From: Catalinimonas alkaloidigena
GTDB taxonomy: Bacteria; Bacteroidota; Bacteroidia; Cytophagales; Cyclobacteriaceae
DNA length: 64,000 nucleotides
Reading direction: 5' to 3'
Assembly (NCBI RefSeq): GCF_029504655.1
Contig: NZ_JAQFIL010000001.1
Span: forward strand, 4,965,001 to 5,029,000
Part shown: positions 18,542-27,013 of the stretch, piece after piece
Position numbering within the stretch: position 1 is the stretch's first letter
Layout: each line of letters begins with the position of its first letter
Position numbers and translations under genes: made by a program
The notes under the pieces: model-generated
What the model saw: the letters and a program-made list of their open reading frames with translations, nothing else
Told to the model about the DNA's origin: nothing
Databases searched by the model: none

Positions 18542-21500
18542 TTAGAAGGTTATATTAGCACCAAAGGTAATATTTCTGGGAACAGGATAGCGTCCATAAT
18601 CCCTACCTCCTTCCTCTGGGTTCAACCCTTTGTAATTAGAAAAATAATGCAGATTATTTCCGGTCGCATTCAGGCGAATGCTATATACTTTGATTTTTTC
18701 CAAAAGCGCAGCGGGGACATTATAAGTCAATGTCAGCTCCCGAACTGCCAGGAAGTTACCTGACTCATAGTAAAACTGTCCCAGACGGGAAGGAGAAATA
18801 TCGGATGCTCCTCTTGCACTGTACCATCCATAAACTGACATATTGGTAATATCGCCTTGCTGTTTCCATGATTGGTCAACCATCTCCTGCGTCATGTTCA
18901 TGTTCAGCTTCCACATACCATTCATAAATCCACGGGCGTAATTTTGTATTGTATGACCTGTGGTAAAGTCAAAGCGTGCCAGCAAAGAGAAGTTTTTGTA
19001 GCTCAGGGTATTGGTGAAGCCACCTGTCCATTCAGGGTAAATATTGCCCATATATACCATATCTCTGGAATCTATGGTGCCATTGCCGTCTGTATCCTGC
19101 CAGATGATATTCCCTCCTCTTTTTTCCTGAACACTGGCTCTGATATCTGCTGGTGCTGACACCGCATCCTCATCGGTGGCGTATACCCCTAACTGATAGT
19201 ATTCATAGTAGTCACCAATGGTACCCCCTTCCTGCAGGCCACCCTTCCAGACGTAATCCTGGGCAGACTCATCCCACACATTGTAGCCACCCACACGATT
19301 GTTCTCTGTGCCATTATCCGGAAGTTGAAGTATCTTGTTTGTCACCTTAGCAGCATTGAAAGACACGTTCCACTGAAGTGCTGATTCAGCCGGTAGCACC
19401 TGAGCACTTAATTCAATCTCAAATCCTTTATTTTCCAGCGTCCCCAGGTTGGTAAGGATACTACTATATCCGGTAGATGGAGGCAGAGTAAAATCTGTCA
19501 GCAGGTTATCTGTTTCTCTGACATAATAATCGAGCATCAGCCCAATGCGATTGTTGAGCAGTCCAAGATCAGCACCAATATCAAATGTAGTAGAACGTTC
19601 CCACTGCAGCGCAGGATTGGGAATCACGGAATTATTGATGCCTGACTGTCCATCATAGATTGATCCCACATCATATGATCCCTGAGCGGCAAAGTCGCCA
19701 AGCGTACCGATATTACCATTAATACCATAACTAGCTCTGATCTTTAAGTTTGTCAGGTAGTCAGTAGGCATCATATTACTCCAGAATTGTTCCTGATGCA
19801 CATTCCAACCAGCAGATATGCCCGGGAAAAAGCCCCACTTGTTTTCTGCTCCCAGGTTAGAGGCACCGTCATAACGCATGCTGAGCGAGAGCAGGTATTT
19901 GTACTGATAGTTATAGTTGGCCCTTGAGAAATAGCCAAGAATAGTGCGGTCACTTATTGACCCTCCTACGGCAGTAGGTTCTGCGGAAGCATTCAAAGTA
20001 GGGATCAAATCGGTAGAAGCACCCTGTCCGGAAGCACTGAAGCCAGAAATTTTTCTACCGAAATAGGAGTAACCTGCTTTTAAATTCAGATTATGATCTC
20101 CACCAAATGAATTTACATAAGACAATACAGCATCTGCCTGAACCTGTGTACTTTTACTGAAGTAGGCACTGGCAGCACGACTATCCACATAATTACTGGG
20201 GCCATCATAAAATGAAGGCTGGAAAGCATGACCATTCTCAGACTTTTCGTAGAAGGATATCTGAGGTTCAAAAGATAATCCTGGTAAGATAAACCACTGG
20301 CTACCAAAGGCTAAAGTAATATTGTCTTCCGTATTATCATTGACCACATTGGTAAGAAAGTATTCAGGGTTCCCTTCAGACCTGCGTTGTCCGGGTGCCA
20401 GGGTACCATCTTCAAACATATATTTGGTGGTGGGGGGTAAGGTAGTAGCCCTTGCGAACACACTAGACATGCTCGGTATCTCATTATCACCAGCTCTTGA
20501 CAACATAGCGCGAGCAGAGAAACTCAAATTTTCGCCAGCCTTTACTTCACCGTTCAGACTCAGTGAAAATCGCTCATAGTCAGATGTGATGGCGATCCCT
20601 TCACTGTTCAGATATCCTACACTGGCACTGAAGGAGGCCTTATCAGAACCTCCGGATACAGACAAATGGTGATTATGCGAAATAGCCGTTCTGAACAGGA
20701 CATCCTGCCAGTCGGTATCCTTAAAAATTATTGTTTGTGAAGGATCTACCGGGTCAGGCATACTTTCCCAGCCTTCGTTAAGTTTATACTCATTCTCTGA
20801 AGTAAGATACTGCGTGGTGTAGGCAGTATTATTGGTCAGGTCATTTCCGGTTCCAAAGCCAGAGGCCAGCTGGTTTCGCCCACTGGCATCAGCATAACGG
20901 TCGTCGCCCAATACACCAAGTCTGGAGAGGGTTATATAATCTCTTGCATTGGCCAAATCATAGGTTTTGCCTACCTGTGACTGGGTGAGGTCGTAAGAAT
21001 AGTTTACCCTTACCTTCCCCGATTGCCCTGACTTAGTAGTGACTACCACCACACCATTTGACCCTCTGGCACCATAAATCGCAGTGGATGCGGCATCTTT
21101 TAACACCTGAATGGATTCTATGTCTTCCGAGGCGATATTATTCATATCCGGGCGGATCACGCCATCAATCACATACAAAGGATTGGCACCATTGGGATTA
21201 TTAATGGAGGTTCCTCCCCTCACAACTACCCTGGGTGCTGCTCCCGGTTGTCCGGAGGTACTTTGAACTCTTACCCCAGGTAGCGTTCCCTGCAATGCAG
21301 AGGTAGCATTTGGATAAACCACATTTTCTAATACCTCATTATCTAGTTTGGAGACCGAAGTAGAGATCGTTTCTCTTGACTGCTCTCCATAACCAATGAC
21401 CACCACTTCCCCAAGTTGCTGCACATCAGGTTCCAGCGTCACATTGATCATACTCTGACCATGTACCCCAACTTCCTTTGTATAGTAACCCACAAAAGAA

Positions 21501-21757
21501 AAAACCAGCGTAGCATCATCGGAAGCCTGTATTTTGTAGGCTCCGTCAATATCAGTAATGGTACCCTGGTTACTCCCTTTAACAAGTACATTTACCCCAG
21601 GAAGTGATTCTCCATCAGATGAACTCACTTTACCTGTAACAATACCATCCTGAGCTTGCAAACGGCCGGTAAAAGCGGTTACACAAATACACAAGAACAG
21701 GCTACTCTTCAGTATATAGGATGATATACTGCTAATCCGTTGATATAACTTTTTCAT
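18542..21757 (-). CDS. SusC/RagA family TonB-dependent transporter 2
   Basis: A 1071-residue importer when started at the ATG at 21757 (MKKLYQ); the frame extends to a TTG at 21787, which I judge less likely. Carboxypeptidase-regulatory-like domain (LPGVNVLVKG, GTITDIDGAY), GEVVVIGYGEQSRET, a plug with DAASTAIYGARGSNGV, then the barrel. Long blocks are nearly identical to SusC1, so the susCD pair was duplicated and diverged. It leads unit B and carries the same operator/promoter as susC1. Confidence 0.95.
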   Translation of the reverse strand: MKKLYQRISSISSYILKSSLFLCICVTAFTGRLQAQDGIVTGKVSSSDGESLPGVNVLVKGSNQGTITDIDGAYKIQASDDATLVFSFVGYYTKEVGVHGQSMINVTLEPDVQQLGEVVVIGYGEQSRETISTSVSKLDNEVLENVVYPNATSALQGTLPGVRVQSTSGQPGAAPRVVVRGGTSINNPNGANPLYVIDGVIRPDMNNIASEDIESIQVLKDAASTAIYGARGSNGVVVVTTKSGQSGKVRVNYSYDLTQSQVGKTYDLANARDYITLSRLGVLGDDRYADASGRNQLASGFGTGNDLTNNTAYTTQYLTSENEYKLNEGWESMPDPVDPSQTIIFKDTDWQDVLFRTAISHNHHLSVSGGSDKASFSASVGYLNSEGIAITSDYERFSLSLNGEVKAGENLSFSARAMLSRAGDNEIPSMSSVFARATTLPPTTKYMFEDGTLAPGQRRSEGNPEYFLTNVVNDNTEDNITLAFGSQWFILPGLSFEPQISFYEKSENGHAFQPSFYDGPSNYVDSRAASAYFSKSTQVQADAVLSYVNSFGGDHNLNLKAGYSYFGRKISGFSASGQGASTDLIPTLNASAEPTAVGGSISDRTILGYFSRANYNYQYKYLLSLSMRYDGASNLGAENKWGFFPGISAGWNVHQEQFWSNMMPTDYLTNLKIRASYGINGNIGTLGDFAAQGSYDVGSIYDGQSGINNSVIPNPALQWERSTTFDIGADLGLLNNRIGLMLDYYVRETDNLLTDFTLPPSTGYSSILTNLGTLENKGFEIELSAQVLPAESALQWNVSFNAAKVTNKILQLPDNGTENNRVGGYNVWDESAQDYVWKGGLQEGGTIGDYYEYYQLGVYATDEDAVSAPADIRASVQEKRGGNIIWQDTDGNGTIDSRDMVYMGNIYPEWTGGFTNTLSYKNFSLLARFDFTTGHTIQNYARGFMNGMWKLNMNMTQEMVDQSWKQQGDITNMSVYGWYSARGASDISPSRLGQFYYESGNFLAVRELTLTYNVPAALLEKIKVYSIRLNATGNNLHYFSNYKGLNPEEGGRDYGRYPVPRNITFGANITF

Positions 21758-22023
21758 AAGCGTATGGAAATAAATTAGTTTTCGCAATAGCGATGGTGCA
21801 ATAGTTTAATTGTTGCCACTGGTAGTGGGTGTTGGCATACTATCCTATACAATTTTTTTTCACTTTAAACACATACTGTCAAATCCCAGCTAATTTCCTC
21901 TCGGGTGTCATGATCTCACGGAAATTGTAGGTTGACAGTCTGAAGTAGATTTGAAATCAGTATACAGCTCAGCGTATAGCTTTCCTGTAATCCTGATACA
22001 ATGACAAAACATATGTTATGCAC

Positions 22024-22082
22024 CAAAAGTAGAAAAGAGCAACCTATCGTTCTATTACTATCCTTTATATTTGTGGTACTAT
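22024..22082 (-). promoter_or_regulatory. susC2 promoter with AraC-type operator
   Basis: Minus-strand 31-bp element (22082 to 22052) matching the susC1 copy at 25 of 31 positions by hand count, including an identical ATAGTAATAG end. Exactly 20 bp downstream lies TACTTTTG (22031-22024), a TAnnTTTG -7 box. The identical spacing in independently diverged flanks argues for function rather than recent duplication. Confidence 0.75.
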
Positions 22083-22219
22083 TTTTCCTGACTATAAAAA
22101 GCTAAGCAGAGTACATCCTTATCTATTAAAAGAAATAAGGTTTCCTGTGATACCACGGACAGAACGTATTGCCCGACAGATTGACAATACTAAGCTTGAC
22201 TTCGTCATCAGAATGAAAA

Positions 22220-22278
22220 ATTGTATTATCATTTACGATAATGGTATAAGATAAAAGAAAATATATTATCCAAATTTG
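22220..22278 (+). promoter_or_regulatory. phyH promoter with weaker AraC-type operator
   Basis: A plus-strand element at 22220-22250 keeps GTA at motif positions 4-6 and 25-27 and a terminal AG, and matches the ridA copy at 19 of 31 positions. Exactly 20 bp further is CAAATTTG (22271-22278), one base off the TAnnTTTG -7 consensus, 28 bp before the phyH ATG. It is the weakest of the four sites, and its centre is partly palindromic (ATTATC/GATAAT). Confidence 0.55.
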
Positions 22279-22305
22279 TATGCATAGCGACCATTACTAA
22301 AACTT

Positions 22306-23085
22306 ATGGAAAAGCTCAGTCCAGCACAGATCAAAGAGAATTTTGACAGAGACGGTTTTGTCTTTCTTCCAGGATTTTTATCCACTAAGGAGATGGCTGA
22401 GTTGAACAGTAAGCTGGAATTGTTTATTAAGGAAAAGGTTCCGGCTTTAGCTGCTCAGCATGCTTTCTATGAAGATAAAAGTGATAGTTCTACCCTGAAG
22501 CAATTGTTTGAACTACACACGTATGATACTTTCTTTAAAGCATTACTGTACCAGCGTAAATTAAAAAAACTGGCAGAAGATATCCTGGGAGAAGAAGTGA
22601 TCGCTCAGAATCTGGAGTATTTTAATAAGCCTGCCCGAATAGGCAAACCTACACCTCCACATCAGGATAACTATTATTTCATGCTAAGCCCACCCTCAGC
22701 AATCACCATGTGGCTGGCACTGGAAGATGTAGACGAAACTAATGGCTGTGTACGCTATGTCAGAGGTTCACACCTACAAGGAATGCGTCCTCATGTCAAA
22801 ACAGAGGTATTCGGATTTTCTCAGGGCATTATCAATTATGGTAGGGAGGAAGACATAAAAAATGAGCTTGCTTTTCCAGCAAGTCCGGGAGACCTGCTCA
22901 TCCACCACGCTATGACAGTACATCGCGCGGACGCTAACACACATCACTCCCGTTCACGCAAAGCCCTGGGCTTAGTATACTGGGGTAAATGCGTCGCGAA
23001 AGAAAATATGGAGATCAAAGAAGCTTATAAAAGGATTGTGGCTGATGAAATCAAGGCCAACGCCATTGAAAAGTCAAGTATATAA
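22306..23085 (+). CDS. Phytanoyl-CoA dioxygenase (PhyH) family oxygenase
   Basis: A 259-residue Fe(II)/2-oxoglutarate dioxygenase of the PhyH family. The metal triad is visible as H119 and D121 (PPHQDNY) with a distal His about H206 (AMTVHRAD), and R216/R218 is available for 2-oxoglutarate. It would hydroxylate, or oxidatively cleave, an unknown small molecule in the cytoplasm. It is monocistronic: own promoter and a strong terminator. It shares the putative operator with the surrounding units, so it likely performs a step on the same substrate. Confidence 0.85.
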   Translation: MEKLSPAQIKENFDRDGFVFLPGFLSTKEMAELNSKLELFIKEKVPALAAQHAFYEDKSDSSTLKQLFELHTYDTFFKALLYQRKLKKLAEDILGEEVIAQNLEYFNKPARIGKPTPPHQDNYYFMLSPPSAITMWLALEDVDETNGCVRYVRGSHLQGMRPHVKTEVFGFSQGIINYGREEDIKNELAFPASPGDLLIHHAMTVHRADANTHHSRSRKALGLVYWGKCVAKENMEIKEAYKRIVADEIKANAIEKSSI

Positions 23086-23109
23086 ACATACCACTTGTTT
23101 AGTTAAATC

Positions 23110-23151
23110 AATCAGCAATCAGACCTATGTTTGTATTGCTGATTTTTTTTT
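23110..23151 (+). terminator. Rho-independent terminator of phyH
   Basis: Perfect 10-bp stem (23110-23119 with 23135-23144; arm AATCAGCAAT), 15-nt loop, followed by a nine-T run ending at 23151. It starts 25 bp after the phyH stop codon and ends the transcript before the oppositely oriented araC-type gene. Confidence 0.9.
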
Positions 23152-23205
23152 GTAAAAAGGAAACACAGTTGCTATGCTGGCATCTGTAAAATAGCACTAA
23201 ATTAG

Positions 23206-24087
23206 TCAGGCGACTTCCACATTGATGTTCACAATCTTTCTGTATTCACTAGGCGTCATTTTTTTATACTTCTTAAACTGACGGTTGAAGTTGGCCAGAT
23301 TGTTAAAGCCACATTTGTAAGCCACCTCTACAATATGAAAATCACTTTCAGATAATAGCTTACAGGCATACCCTACTCTCAGGGTGTTAACATATTCTAC
23401 AAAAGTCATTCTGAAATTCTCTTTAAAGAAATTACAGAAAGTTGTTACTGCCATATTGGCTACTTGAGCTACTTCGGATAATGATATTTCTTCCTGAAAA
23501 TTCAGCATGATGTATTCAGTGACTTTTCTGAACTGATCAGAGCTTCTCAGGGATATTTTCTGTACAAATCCATGGCTCGCCAGCGCTTTATATTCAGTGG
23601 TTTGGGAAAGAATATCAAATATGGAAAGTAAGGATGCCAGACGTTGGATGCCGTTCATAGATATCATCTTCTTCATGATCCTATTGATCTCCGTACGGGC
23701 CTTTCCATGTATGGCAAGTCCTTGATTTGTACATTTCAGAAAATTAATAAAAGATTCCATTTCAGGGATTTTAAAAAAATCCGCACCTAAAAACTCTTCA
23801 TTAAAATGGATTACGATCGCATCCGCCACATCACTGGCTTCTCCATTAAAAAACTGTGGATCATTAACCCATACATGTGGCAAATACGGGGGCATAAATA
23901 CTAAATCCTCATCTTCAAAATATCCAATATGATCACCAACCATTCTTCTTCCGCTACTTTTAATTACCAGCACCAGTTCATACTCCGGATGATAATGCCA
24001 GGGACAGGGAAAGTATTCACCGACTTCTCTAAATACTGTAAAAGACTTATCAAATTCCTGGGGTAATCTTTGTTCTACGTATTTCAT
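23206..24087 (-). CDS. AraC-family transcriptional regulator with cupin sensor domain
   Basis: Taken from the ATG at 24087 (293 residues; an in-frame TTG at 24096 adds three). The N-terminal half is a cupin-like sensor (HYHPEYELVLV near residues 30-40); the C-terminal 100 residues carry two helix-turn-helix motifs (ISLSEVAQVANMAVTTFCNFF and the GFNNLANFNRQFKKY signature, ending MTPSEYRKI). It is the only one-component regulator in the locus and lies between phyH and the ridA operon. I propose it binds the 31-bp elements at the four promoters of region 1 and activates them when bound to a breakdown product. Confidence 0.93.
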   Translation of the reverse strand: MKYVEQRLPQEFDKSFTVFREVGEYFPCPWHYHPEYELVLVIKSSGRRMVGDHIGYFEDEDLVFMPPYLPHVWVNDPQFFNGEASDVADAIVIHFNEEFLGADFFKIPEMESFINFLKCTNQGLAIHGKARTEINRIMKKMISMNGIQRLASLLSIFDILSQTTEYKALASHGFVQKISLRSSDQFRKVTEYIMLNFQEEISLSEVAQVANMAVTTFCNFFKENFRMTFVEYVNTLRVGYACKLLSESDFHIVEVAYKCGFNNLANFNRQFKKYKKMTPSEYRKIVNINVEVA

Positions 24088-24163
24088 AGCAGGCAATTTT
24101 GTTTAAAACAATATTTTATATAAGTATAAACAATTGAAAGATTATTCTGTAGCTTTTTGAAAG

Positions 24164-24222
24164 AAAGTATAATAAATGTAAATGATAGTAAAAGGAATTC
24201 GGGCAGCATCCTCCTACATTTG
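24164..24222 (+). promoter_or_regulatory. ridA-operon promoter with AraC-type operator
   Basis: Plus-strand 31-bp element at 24164-24194 (26 of 31 matches to susC1, 24 of 31 to susC2) followed after exactly 20 bp by TACATTTG (24215-24222), a perfect TAnnTTTG -7 box. The predicted transcript starts about 40 nt before the ridA ATG at 24268. The site also lies about 80 bp upstream of the divergent regulator gene, so it could serve autoregulation. Confidence 0.78.
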
Positions 24223-24267
24223 TTAATGTAAACATTCCGAACTTTTGTTATACATAAACCTATATAT

Positions 24268-24657
24268 ATGAGCAAGAAGAAAGTTATACATCCTGACAGA
24301 AGTCCTGACTTTGTTACAGGTGCTTATTCAGATGGCGTGATTATCAACGGCATACTCTACATAAGTGGACAGGCCGCTGTAGATTTCAAAAGCTCCCAAT
24401 TTGTGTTAGGCACTATACAGGAAGAAACAAAAAGAACGCTGAATAACATCAAAGCAATAGTGGAAGCGGCAGGTGCGGGCATGAATGATGTAGTAAAATG
24501 TACTGTCCACCTTTCTGATATTGCCGACTTTGACCAATTCAATGAAGTATATGCACAGTTTTTCTCGGGGATCAGGCCTGCCAGAACTACCGTGCAGTCT
24601 GTACTGGGAGAAGGGATAAAAGTAGAAATAGATTGTATTGTTCATCTACCTGCCTGA
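24268..24657 (+). CDS. RidA/YjgF family enamine/imine deaminase
   Basis: A 129-residue RidA-family protein with the family core (YISGQAAVD, GIRPARTTVQ) and the conserved Arg at about R106. RidA proteins hydrolyse reactive enamines and imines formed by PLP enzymes. As the first gene of an operon with two PLP enzymes it probably clears such intermediates, or takes part in the pathway directly. ATG at 24268; 8 bp to the next gene. Confidence 0.92.
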   Translation: MSKKKVIHPDRSPDFVTGAYSDGVIINGILYISGQAAVDFKSSQFVLGTIQEETKRTLNNIKAIVEAAGAGMNDVVKCTVHLSDIADFDQFNEVYAQFFSGIRPARTTVQSVLGEGIKVEIDCIVHLPA

Positions 24658-24665
24658 TATAATCT

Positions 24666-25655
24666 ATGATGCTAGAAAATATAGATACCAGTAAAATTCC
24701 TATTGGTGTGGTAGGCCTGGGCCTGATGGGGACAAGCATTGCTACTACCTTCATACTGGCAGGCCATCCGGTTGTAGCTTTAGCTCCCATTCCTGAAGAT
24801 ATGAATCATGCTACCACCCACATCAGGAAGCAACTTGAGCACTGTCAGTCAACGGGCTTGCTCTCTAAACCTATCGATGCATACCTCGCTAAGCTTTCAA
24901 TCACCGAAGACTACCAGCAACTCAAAGACTGTCAGATGGTGCTTGAATGTGTCATTGAAATTTTAGAGATCAAGACAGAAGTATATCATAAAATAGCAGA
25001 AGCGATTGAAGATGACGCCATTGTTGCGAGCAATACCTCAGCTATTCCGATCAGCGTGTTGCAAAAAAATATTCCGAACCCGAAACGCTTTCTCGGCATT
25101 CATTGGGGCGAACCTGCTTATTTGTCAAGGTTTCTGGAGATCGTTTGTGGTGAACAGACTGACATAAACAAGGCTAAATGGGCGAAAACGCTTGCCCCCT
25201 ACTGGAGCAAAGAACCAACGCTTTTGCGCAAAGACATCAGAGGATTTGTGACCAACAGGCTAATGTACTCCATTTACCGGGAAGCTTTGACCCTGGTAGA
25301 AGAGGGAGAGACTACGCTGGAAGATACTGACAAAGTATTCAGGTACGACGCTGGCTCCTGGATTACACTTATGGGCCTATTCAGGAGAATGGATTTCAAT
25401 GGTCTGAAAGATTATACTACTATCCTGAACAATCTTTTCCCTGGCCTGAGCAATCGTGAGGACGTGCCTCTGCTAATGCAAAAACTCATTGAAGAGAAGA
25501 GCAGGGGCGTTCAAAATACAAAAGGACTTTATCAATATAGCAAGGAGGAAGCTAAACGCTGGGAGGAGGCATTCTCTTTATTCAATGGTGACATATATCA
25601 CCTGGCTAAAAAGTATCCCGTCAACCTCGCCAAAAATATTAACGCTAAAGATTGA
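24666..25655 (+). CDS. 3-hydroxyacyl-CoA dehydrogenase-like NAD-dependent oxidoreductase (intact copy)
   Basis: 329 residues. The N-terminal Rossmann domain has an intact GLGLMG (17-22) followed by AGHPVVAL; NTSAIP (123-128) and H146 (GIHWGEP) fit the catalytic region of the 3-hydroxyacyl-CoA / carnitine / gulonate dehydrogenase superfamily, where the usual HFFNP is here HWGEP. The helical C-terminal domain contains RGFVTNRLM. The substrate is probably a free beta-hydroxy acid rather than a CoA ester, but this is inference. A paralogue with lost motifs lies two genes downstream. Confidence 0.85.
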   Translation: MMLENIDTSKIPIGVVGLGLMGTSIATTFILAGHPVVALAPIPEDMNHATTHIRKQLEHCQSTGLLSKPIDAYLAKLSITEDYQQLKDCQMVLECVIEILEIKTEVYHKIAEAIEDDAIVASNTSAIPISVLQKNIPNPKRFLGIHWGEPAYLSRFLEIVCGEQTDINKAKWAKTLAPYWSKEPTLLRKDIRGFVTNRLMYSIYREALTLVEEGETTLEDTDKVFRYDAGSWITLMGLFRRMDFNGLKDYTTILNNLFPGLSNREDVPLLMQKLIEEKSRGVQNTKGLYQYSKEEAKRWEEAFSLFNGDIYHLAKKYPVNLAKNINAKD

Positions 25656-25667
25656 AAAATCTAACCT

Positions 25668-26975
25668 ATGAAAATTGAGACTCATGCAAATTCTGAAGAA
25701 TTACTAAACAGAGCCAAGAAAGTATTGGCTGGTGGTGTTTCTTCTGAGTTTAGAAAATACAGTTACCCGCATGCGCTATTTTATTCGCATGGCAAAGGAA
25801 GTAGAATATATGATGTTGATGGAAATGAATATCTTGACTTTACACTCAGCCAGGGCCCACTTATTTTAGGCCATTCACATCCTGAGGTATTAAAAGCTGT
25901 ACACGAATATTCTGAAAAAGGACAGCTATTTGCAGGGCAGCATATACAAGAAATAGAACTTGCCGAGAAACTTAACCGTCTCATTCCCTCAGCTGAAATG
26001 ATGCGCTTCTGCCTGGATGGTTCAGAAGCAGTACATACTGCCTTCAGACTGGCCAGAGCCAAAACCGAAAAGCAAAAATTTTTACGTTTTGAGGGCCACT
26101 ATCATGGCTGGCTGGATAATGTGTGCTGGGGAATTTCCGCGCCTAGCCTTGACGCGCTCGGCGAGAGAGAATCTCCTACTGTCTCTCCCTGGTCTAATGG
26201 CCTTCCTGCTCAGTCTGGAGAAGAATCTATCGTGCTGCCCTGGAATGACCTGGAACTTGTACAAAAAACTGTGGCCAATCACCATCAGGAAATAGCCGCC
26301 ATCATTACTGAGCCTATCATGTGCAATAATGGCTGTATATTACCGGAAGAAGGATTTCTGCAAGGGCTACGAGATATTTGTGACAAATATAATATCACCT
26401 TAATTTTTGATGAGGTCATTACCGGTTTTAGGGTAGGATTGGGTGGCGCGCAGCAGTATTATGGTGTTACGCCTGACCTTTCCATCTTTGCCAAAGCTAT
26501 GGGGAGTGGATACCCAATCAGTGCTATCGTCGGAAAATCTGCCTGGATGTCGCTGATAGAAGAAGGGAAAGTCATACATGCCGGTACCATGAATTCATGC
26601 AATCCTACAGTTGCCGCTGCGCTGGCAACCATTGAAGTACTGGAAAGAGAAAAAGCGCATGAACGAATTTATCGTTTAGGCAGAAAACTTATGATGGGGC
26701 TACAACAAGCCGCAGAAGAAAGCGGACACTCCCTGCTGGTTCAGGGCCTTGGCCCTATGCTCCATACCGGTTTTTCACCGCTGGAAAAAGTAAAAGACTA
26801 CCGGGATACCTTCTCTTATGACAAAAAGCTACTTAGCAGCTTTGTAGCCGGGATGCATCAAAGAGGCATTCGCATTATTGGAAGAGGTTTATGGTATATA
26901 AGCGCTGTGCATACTGAATCAGATATTGATTTTGCAATACAAAACGCGCGCGAACTACTTAAGGAAATCAAATAA
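25668..26975 (+). CDS. Class III aminotransferase, glutamate-1-semialdehyde aminomutase-like
   Basis: A 435-residue PLP enzyme of fold type I. GSEAVHTAFRLAR (118-130) binds the cofactor phosphate, D248 (FDEVITGFR) the pyridine nitrogen, and K276 (FAKAMGSGYP) is the Schiff-base lysine. The closest recognisable relative is glutamate-1-semialdehyde 2,1-aminomutase. Context (catabolic operon, no haem genes nearby) argues for another role, such as transamination or amino migration on a degraded amino compound. 12 bp after the preceding gene. Confidence 0.9.
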   Translation: MKIETHANSEELLNRAKKVLAGGVSSEFRKYSYPHALFYSHGKGSRIYDVDGNEYLDFTLSQGPLILGHSHPEVLKAVHEYSEKGQLFAGQHIQEIELAEKLNRLIPSAEMMRFCLDGSEAVHTAFRLARAKTEKQKFLRFEGHYHGWLDNVCWGISAPSLDALGERESPTVSPWSNGLPAQSGEESIVLPWNDLELVQKTVANHHQEIAAIITEPIMCNNGCILPEEGFLQGLRDICDKYNITLIFDEVITGFRVGLGGAQQYYGVTPDLSIFAKAMGSGYPISAIVGKSAWMSLIEEGKVIHAGTMNSCNPTVAAALATIEVLEREKAHERIYRLGRKLMMGLQQAAEESGHSLLVQGLGPMLHTGFSPLEKVKDYRDTFSYDKKLLSSFVAGMHQRGIRIIGRGLWYISAVHTESDIDFAIQNARELLKEIK

Positions 26976-27013
26976 TACATTCAGCTGAGGGATCAGCTGG
27001 TAAACCTAGTTAT

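Larger units (their letters stand above)
21758..22305. other. Divergent control region between susC2 and phyH
   Basis: 548 bp without a gene. The left part is a long susC2 leader (about 260 nt). Two operator/promoter units point away from each other: susC2 (22024-22082, minus) and phyH (22220-22278, plus), 137 bp apart. Nothing else recognisable. Confidence 0.65.

Noticed and set aside
22066..22073. TATATTTG on the plus strand as a -7 box for phyH
   Set aside because: It lies inside the minus-strand susC2 operator, 233 bp from phyH, with no -33 element; the match is explained by the conserved operator sequence.
25668..26975. Assigning hemL (haem synthesis) to the class III aminotransferase
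   Set aside because: The operon is catabolic and no other haem-pathway gene is near; similarity to HemL does not settle the substrate.
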